A DNA stretch of 64,000 nucleotides from CAIKMD01 sp963729935 (GTDB lineage: Bacteria > Pseudomonadota > Alphaproteobacteria > ATCC43930 > CGMCC-115725): NCBI GenBank assembly GCA_963729935.1, contig CAVSPW010000004.1, forward strand, positions 124,001 to 188,000, given 5' to 3'. The position numbers were made by a program, and so were the translations under genes. Position 1 is the stretch's first letter; the number at the start of each line of letters is the position of its first letter. The notes below the pieces were generated by a model. The model searched no databases. It saw only the letters and a program-made list of their open reading frames with translations, and was not told where the DNA came from. This document shows, piece by piece, positions 60,059 through 64,000 of the stretch.

Positions 60059-61390
60059 ATGGGACGCGGCGCGGGCTATTCCGCATTGATCGAGGATCGT
60101 CCGGAGGAGGGGCTCTTCCGGATCCACCGCTCGATCTACAACGATCCGGAGATTCTCGAAGCGGAATATCGGAGCATCTTCGAGGGCGGCTGGCTGTTTC
60201 TCTGCCATGAATCCATCATTCCGAAGCCGGGCGATTACTTCGCCACGCATATGGGGCGTCAACCGGTCTTCGTAGTGCGGAAGGAGGATGGCGCGGTCGC
60301 GGCCTTCCTCAACGCGTGTGGACATCGCGGCTCGCTCCTTCTCGCCCGGCGCTCGGGAAACCAGCGCAGTTTTGCGTGCCCCTACCACGGCTTTTGCTTC
60401 GACACCGGTGGCCGATGCGTCTCCGTGCCGAAGCGTCAGACCGGCTGGGGTGACGCGTTCGCGCTCTCGCAGTTCGATCTGCGGCCGATCGCGCGGATCG
60501 AGACCTATCGGGGCTTCGTCTTCGGCAGCCTGACGCCGGACGTACCGGATCTACGGCGGCATCTGGGGGCCGCGACGGCGTTGATCGACATTTTCGTGGC
60601 ACCGGCGCCGCAGCCGCTCGAAGTCGTCAGCGGATACAGCGTCTATCAGAGCGCCTGCAATTGGAAGGTGATGCATGAGAACGGGCCCGACGCCTTTCAT
60701 GCGCCGGTCGTGCACAACAATTTCGCGGCAGCCATCGCCTTCCGCGAGCAGCGCTCGGGCGTGTCCGGCATCGAGAAGACGGACACCGGCCGTCTCACCG
60801 CGCGGATCAAATCCGCGAGCTACGATCTCGGTAACGGGCACACGGCCTTTTGGCACGAGCGCCCGTCGCCGGAGACGTTTCCGATCTATGCCGAGAGAGA
60901 CGCGCTCGCGCAGCGTTACGCGCCAGGCCAGCTCGCCTGGATTCTCGGCCGCGGCCGTCACGTGACGATTTTCCCCAATCTCCTGCTCAACGATCTCGCG
61001 AGCACGCATTTGCGGGCCTACCGCCCGCTCGGCATTGAGCGCATGGAGACGATTATCTGGTGCATCGCGCCCGTGGGGGAGGCGCCGCAGGCGCGTGCGG
61101 CGCGCTTGAGAAAGTTCGAGGATTTCTTCCTGCCGAGCGGCATGGCCACCCCCGATGATGTCGCCATCGCCGAGGGTGCGCAAAAAGCCAGCTGGGCACA
61201 GGCCAGCCCGTGGAGCGTCCTCAGCCGGGGCCTTGGCGCCTGCCGGGAAGGCGCGGATGAGGCGGCGCGCGATCTCGGTTTCAGCCCGGCCGTCAGCAGC
61301 GACAGTTGGGACCATGAGATCGCGATACGAGGCGTCTACCGGCGCTGGCTCGAGATGATGCAGCGAGGCGGGGAGCGCACCGATGGTTGA
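60059..61390 (+). CDS. Aromatic ring-hydroxylating dioxygenase alpha subunit
   Basis: A 443-residue Rieske dioxygenase large subunit of the toluate/benzoate type. The [2Fe-2S] ligands are Cys87-His89 in NACGHRGS and Cys107-His110 in CPYHGF. The non-heme iron site lies in ENGPDAFHAPVVHN with Asp211, His214 and His219. It catalyses dioxygen insertion into an aromatic ring together with the beta subunit. AGGGAG precedes the ATG. The next gene overlaps by 8 bases. Electron-transfer partners are not in the window. Confidence 0.9.
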   Translation: MGRGAGYSALIEDRPEEGLFRIHRSIYNDPEILEAEYRSIFEGGWLFLCHESIIPKPGDYFATHMGRQPVFVVRKEDGAVAAFLNACGHRGSLLLARRSGNQRSFACPYHGFCFDTGGRCVSVPKRQTGWGDAFALSQFDLRPIARIETYRGFVFGSLTPDVPDLRRHLGAATALIDIFVAPAPQPLEVVSGYSVYQSACNWKVMHENGPDAFHAPVVHNNFAAAIAFREQRSGVSGIEKTDTGRLTARIKSASYDLGNGHTAFWHERPSPETFPIYAERDALAQRYAPGQLAWILGRGRHVTIFPNLLLNDLASTHLRAYRPLGIERMETIIWCIAPVGEAPQARAARLRKFEDFFLPSGMATPDDVAIAEGAQKASWAQASPWSVLSRGLGACREGADEAARDLGFSPAVSSDSWDHEIAIRGVYRRWLEMMQRGGERTDG

Positions 61391-61880
61391 CCTGCTTCTT
61401 CACGCCGCGGTCTGCGACATGCTTTTTCGCGAGGCGCGATTTCTCGACGAGCAGAAATGGGCGCAATGGCTCGATCTCTATAGCGAAGACGCGGTCTTTT
61501 GGGTCCCCGCCACGAGAATGGACGGCACCTATACCACCGACCCGGAGCACGAACTCAATTACATCTACATCAAGGGCCGCGCCGGCCTCGGGGCGCGGAT
61601 TTTCCGTCTCGAGACGAACGGCTCGCTCGCCTCGACGCCGCCGCCGCGAACCTGCCATCTCGTGACGGGCGTGATGATCGACGAGGCGAGTTCGAAAGAA
61701 ATCCTGGCCTGCGCCCAATGGCAGGTGGTCTCCTTTAGCGAGACGGGTGGCCAACAGCTGCGCAGCGGTTCTTACGCGTATGTGCTACGGCGCGAGGCCG
61801 ATACGTTCCGCATCGCCCAAAAGAAGATCATGCTGCTCGAGCATGTGATTAGCGGGTATTTCGACGTCTACGGCGTGTGA
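61383..61880 (+). CDS. Aromatic ring-hydroxylating dioxygenase beta subunit
   Basis: A 165-residue SnoaL-like (NTF2-fold) small subunit. FREARFLDEQKWAQWLDLYS near 18-37 is the usual start, followed by DAVFWVPATRMDGTYTTDPE; RTCHLVTGVMIDEA and RSGSYAYVLRREADTFRIAQ are further matches. It stabilises the alpha-beta hexamer. The ATG overlaps the end of the alpha gene by 8 bases, so translation is coupled. A cupin gene follows 110 bases downstream. Confidence 0.87.
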   Translation: MVDLLLHAAVCDMLFREARFLDEQKWAQWLDLYSEDAVFWVPATRMDGTYTTDPEHELNYIYIKGRAGLGARIFRLETNGSLASTPPPRTCHLVTGVMIDEASSKEILACAQWQVVSFSETGGQQLRSGSYAYVLRREADTFRIAQKKIMLLEHVISGYFDVYGV

Positions 61881-61990
61881 AAGGGGGTTGCTTGCCGGGC
61901 GAGCTTCCTCTTGCGCCGCGATGAGGCCGGAGTGATGATGCCGGCAACGAAGCGCTTACCGCCGGCGGCGGCGAGACAAGGGAGAGAGCA

Positions 61991-62518
61991 ATGAGCTACG
62001 GGCTCGATGCGTTCTGTGCCGACCTCCACGGCATTCTCGAGGAGAGGGGCCAAGCGGGGCTCTCGGAGATTGCCGAAAAGCTGCGGCTTCTCTTGGCCAA
62101 TCAGCATTTCGTCGCCGAGACCTTCGCCGATGTGTCGGCGCCGCAGCGCGTCCTTTACCATGACGCGGAGACGGACGCCTATGTGCTGGCGCATATCCAG
62201 CAAGCGGGCAAAAGCGGCAGACCGCACAGCCATGGCGCATCCTGGGCGATCTATGGCAATGCGCGCGGCGACACCGAGATGACCGAATGGCGGCGAGTCA
62301 ACGCGGCGAGCGAGGAGCACGCCGTGTTGGAGGCGTGCGATCGTTACCTGCTGAGACCCGGCCAGACGCGCGCCTATGGGCCGCATGTGATCCACTCGAC
62401 CGCGCATCCCGACGGGGCGTGGGTGATCCGCGTCACCGGGACGGACCTCGACAAATTGCCGCGCTATCATTTCAGCCCCAAGAAAGACAAGATTTTGCAC
62501 GCGACGGAAACCGCATGA
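61991..62518 (+). CDS. Cupin protein, cysteine-dioxygenase-like (paralog 2)
   Basis: A 175-residue cupin paralogous to 59119-59658: RPHSHGASWAIYGNARGDTE with His79 and His81, then YGPHVIHSTAHPDGAWVIRV with His135 as third ligand. The common sequence SWAIYG plus TEW and RVTGTxLD shows the two are recent relatives or parallel copies. It is expected to bind iron and oxidise a thiol or act as a related oxygenase. GGGAGAGAG precedes the ATG. It follows the dioxygenase beta gene and precedes the tandem VOC gene. Confidence 0.75.
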   Translation: MSYGLDAFCADLHGILEERGQAGLSEIAEKLRLLLANQHFVAETFADVSAPQRVLYHDAETDAYVLAHIQQAGKSGRPHSHGASWAIYGNARGDTEMTEWRRVNAASEEHAVLEACDRYLLRPGQTRAYGPHVIHSTAHPDGAWVIRVTGTDLDKLPRYHFSPKKDKILHATETA

Positions 62519-62575
62519 CTGCGGGTTGCGGGGCGGCGGGCTGCCTGTGTCGTTGCGCTAATGAGAGGATAATTC

Positions 62576-63601
62576 ATGGCTGAGCTTCGTCATATCGCGA
62601 TGTCGGTGCGCGACCCCTGGCTGACGGCGGCGTTCTACAAGAGCATTTTCGGCTTCGACATGGTCGGCGAGACCGATTCGAGCCTTGCGGAAGGGGTTTT
62701 CCTGTCCGACGGCGTCTTCGGCATGGCGCTCCTCAATTACAAATCCGACGCGGCGGCGCAGGGCAAGAGCAAGGATTTCGTCGGCCTCCACCATTTCGGC
62801 ATCTGGGTCGACGATGTCGAGGCGACCCAAAAGCGCATCGAGCAGGCCGGCGGGAAATGGATCATGGGCGAGCCCGATTACCGCCACAATGCGCAATACG
62901 AGGTGAAGTTCCACGACGTCAACGGCGTCGTTCTCGATCTCGTGCATAATGGCTGGGCGGGAACGCAGCGCCGGCCCGGCCAAGCCGATAACCAGGTGAG
63001 CCCGGCGCGCGGCCTCGTGCCCCGCTTCGCCGAGCGCCGCGTGCAGGCGGCGAAGACGATGGCGGAGCGCGGCTTCACGCGAGACGCCGAGCGTCGCGGC
63101 GAGATCCGTCATCTCGCCATGGCGGTTCCCGATCCTTGGGCCACGGCCGAGTTCTATAAGGGCATCTTTGGGTTCGAGACTGTCGGCGAAACGGATTCGA
63201 GCCTCGCCGAAGGTGTCTTCTTGTCCGACGGCGTCATCGGCATGGCGCTTCTCAATTACAAATCCGACGCGGCGGCGCAAGGCAAAGGCAAGGACTTCGT
63301 CGGCCTCCACCATTTCGGCATCTGGGTCGACGACGTCAAGGCAACGCATAAGCTCATCGAGCAGGCCGGCGGCGCATGGCTCATGGGCGAGCCCGACTAC
63401 CGGCACAATGCTGCCTATGAGGTGAAATTCCACGACCTCAACGGCGTCGTCCTCGACCTCGTGCACAATGGCTGGGCGGGGACGCAACGCCGGCCCGGAC
63501 AATCCGACAATGAAGTGAGCCCGAAACGCAGCCTCGTGCCGCGCTTCGCGGAGCGCCGTGCCCGAGCCGAGAAGGCGCGCATTGCGGCCATTGCCGACTG
63601 A
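62576..63601 (+). CDS. Tandem-duplicated VOC family protein
   Basis: A 341-residue protein made of two nearly identical VOC modules. Module one spans about 4-130 and module two about 177-303; both contain FVGLHHFGIWVDDV, NYKSDAAAQGK and NGVVLDLVHNGWAGT. Glyoxalase-type enzymes normally form a metal site from two such modules, so this fused protein may be self-sufficient. HHFGIWVDD supplies His and the DLVHNGW region a further ligand. GAGAGG precedes the ATG. It continues the dioxygenase operon and may cleave or isomerise a ring-fission product. Confidence 0.8.
   Translation: MAELRHIAMSVRDPWLTAAFYKSIFGFDMVGETDSSLAEGVFLSDGVFGMALLNYKSDAAAQGKSKDFVGLHHFGIWVDDVEATQKRIEQAGGKWIMGEPDYRHNAQYEVKFHDVNGVVLDLVHNGWAGTQRRPGQADNQVSPARGLVPRFAERRVQAAKTMAERGFTRDAERRGEIRHLAMAVPDPWATAEFYKGIFGFETVGETDSSLAEGVFLSDGVIGMALLNYKSDAAAQGKGKDFVGLHHFGIWVDDVKATHKLIEQAGGAWLMGEPDYRHNAAYEVKFHDLNGVVLDLVHNGWAGTQRRPGQSDNEVSPKRSLVPRFAERRARAEKARIAAIAD
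62588..63569 (+). repeat. Intragenic direct repeat, two 463-bp units 519 bp apart
   Basis: Unit one covers about 62588-63050 and unit two about 63107-63569. Corresponding positions are offset by exactly 519 bases (173 codons) at every place I checked, with no insertions or deletions between copies, and long stretches are identical. This points to a fairly recent in-frame duplication within the VOC gene. Confidence 0.75.
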
Positions 63602-63769
63602 CTGGCGTCGAAGCCCGAGAGTGACAGTGCCGGCCGACCGCAGCAATCACCGCGTCCCCATGCCGCGTTGGTCGTCGCCGCGCTTCCCGGTGCACCTCCG
63701 GTTGCCGGTCGCCTTCAACCGGATGCTGGCACCGAGCCAAGAACCTGCGCAAAGAAAAGAGGTCGAGCG

Positions 63770-64000
63770 ATGACGAGCCGGATCATGGCCAATGGCATCG
63801 AGGTCAACTACGAACTCGAGGGTCCGGCGGGGGCCCCGGTCATCATGCTGAGCAATTCCTTCCTGACCGATTACGGCATGTGGGATTTTCAGATCCCGGC
63901 CTTCACCCGAAAATACCGCGTGCTGCGCTACAATTCACGTGGCCATGGCGATACAGAGGCGAGCCCCGGCCCCTATTCGATAGATCTCCTCGTCGCCGAC
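63770..64000 (+). CDS. Alpha/beta hydrolase, 3-oxoadipate enol-lactonase-like (partial, 5' end)
   Basis: An ATG at 63770, with AGGTCGAG a few bases upstream, opens a frame that leaves the window. The 77 visible residues begin MTSRIMANGIEVNYELEGPA and continue GAPVIMLSNSFLTDYGMWDF and YRVLRYNSRGHGDTEA. The LSNS oxyanion segment and RYNSRGHGD pattern match the PcaD group, which hydrolyses 3-oxoadipate enol-lactone in aromatic breakdown. The catalytic Ser is not yet visible. It follows the tandem VOC gene on the same strand. Confidence 0.75.
   Translation, partial: MTSRIMANGIEVNYELEGPAGAPVIMLSNSFLTDYGMWDFQIPAFTRKYRVLRYNSRGHGDTEASPGPYSIDLLVAD

Noticed and set aside
1..64000. CRISPR arrays, tRNA/rRNA genes, insertion sequences and prophage genes.
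   Set aside because: No regularly spaced repeats, cloverleaf-like sequences, transposase motifs or phage structural genes were seen on reading the window.

Overview
This is a G+C-rich chromosomal stretch of an alphaproteobacterium, probably a soil or freshwater heterotroph of the Rhodospirillales/Hyphomicrobiales type. The evidence is a CtrA-type box (TTAA-N7-TTAA), an ECF sigma/NrsF (DUF1109) pair, phasin and PhaC genes, solitary TTT (Bug-type) substrate receptors, TRAP-TAXI transport, many SDR/GST/VOC enzymes and frequent GTG/TTG starts. I see no rRNA, tRNA, CRISPR array, insertion sequence or prophage.

Layout. 1-4.1 kb: end of an SDR gene, an aminoglycoside-phosphotransferase-type kinase with a DUF6285-like tail, a lipoprotein, a CHAD protein and a hydroxypyruvate-reductase-like enzyme. 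4.1-6.9 kb: small protein, phasin, and a ClC channel whose CBS domain is cut by a 1-nt frameshift. 7.2-16 kb: a TTT receptor, a Rieske oxygenase, a 3-hydroxyisobutyrate-dehydrogenase-type enzyme divergent from a sugar-acid dehydratase, an SDR/hydrolase/unknown operon, and a signal-less binding-protein-fold protein resembling 4,5-dihydroxyphthalate decarboxylase. 16-19 kb: two coupled micro-genes behind a CtrA box, an HD protein and small unknowns. 19.3-24 kb: a three-gene 2-oxoacid:acceptor oxidoreductase operon with its own NAD(P)H-type flavoprotein; the beta subunit carries two 1-nt frameshifts. 24-30 kb: GntR regulator, binding-protein-like protein and flavin reductase, then a TRAP-TAXI transporter. 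32.9-36.1 kb: TTT receptor, UbiD decarboxylase and class II aldolase operon. 36.3-41.3 kb: PHA synthase, ferritin-like protein, DUF962 protein, luciferase-like monooxygenase.

41.3-49.6 kb: two TTC38-like TPR paralogs enclose an ECF sigma/NrsF pair, a small secreted protein, a DoxX-like protein, an unusual OpgC-esterase fusion and a methyltransferase of different base composition. 49.6-52.6 kb: two GSTs, an ArsR/SRPBCC pair and a SpoIIAA-like protein. 52.6-64 kb: a catabolic cluster with an MhpA-like hydroxylase, methyltransferase, VOC protein, SDR, four-domain rhodanese, D-2-hydroxyacid dehydrogenase, two cysteine-dioxygenase-type cupins on either side of a ring-hydroxylating dioxygenase (alpha and beta), a tandem VOC protein and the start of a PcaD-like hydrolase.

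The gene content suggests oxidation and decarboxylation of aromatic or organosulfur acids, uptake of organic acids through TTT/TRAP receptors, and carbon storage as PHA. The observations most worth following are the OpgC-esterase fusion, the CtrA-linked micro-operon, the cupin/rhodanese/dioxygenase cluster, and the three single-base frameshifts in otherwise intact genes, which may be sequencing errors or real lesions.
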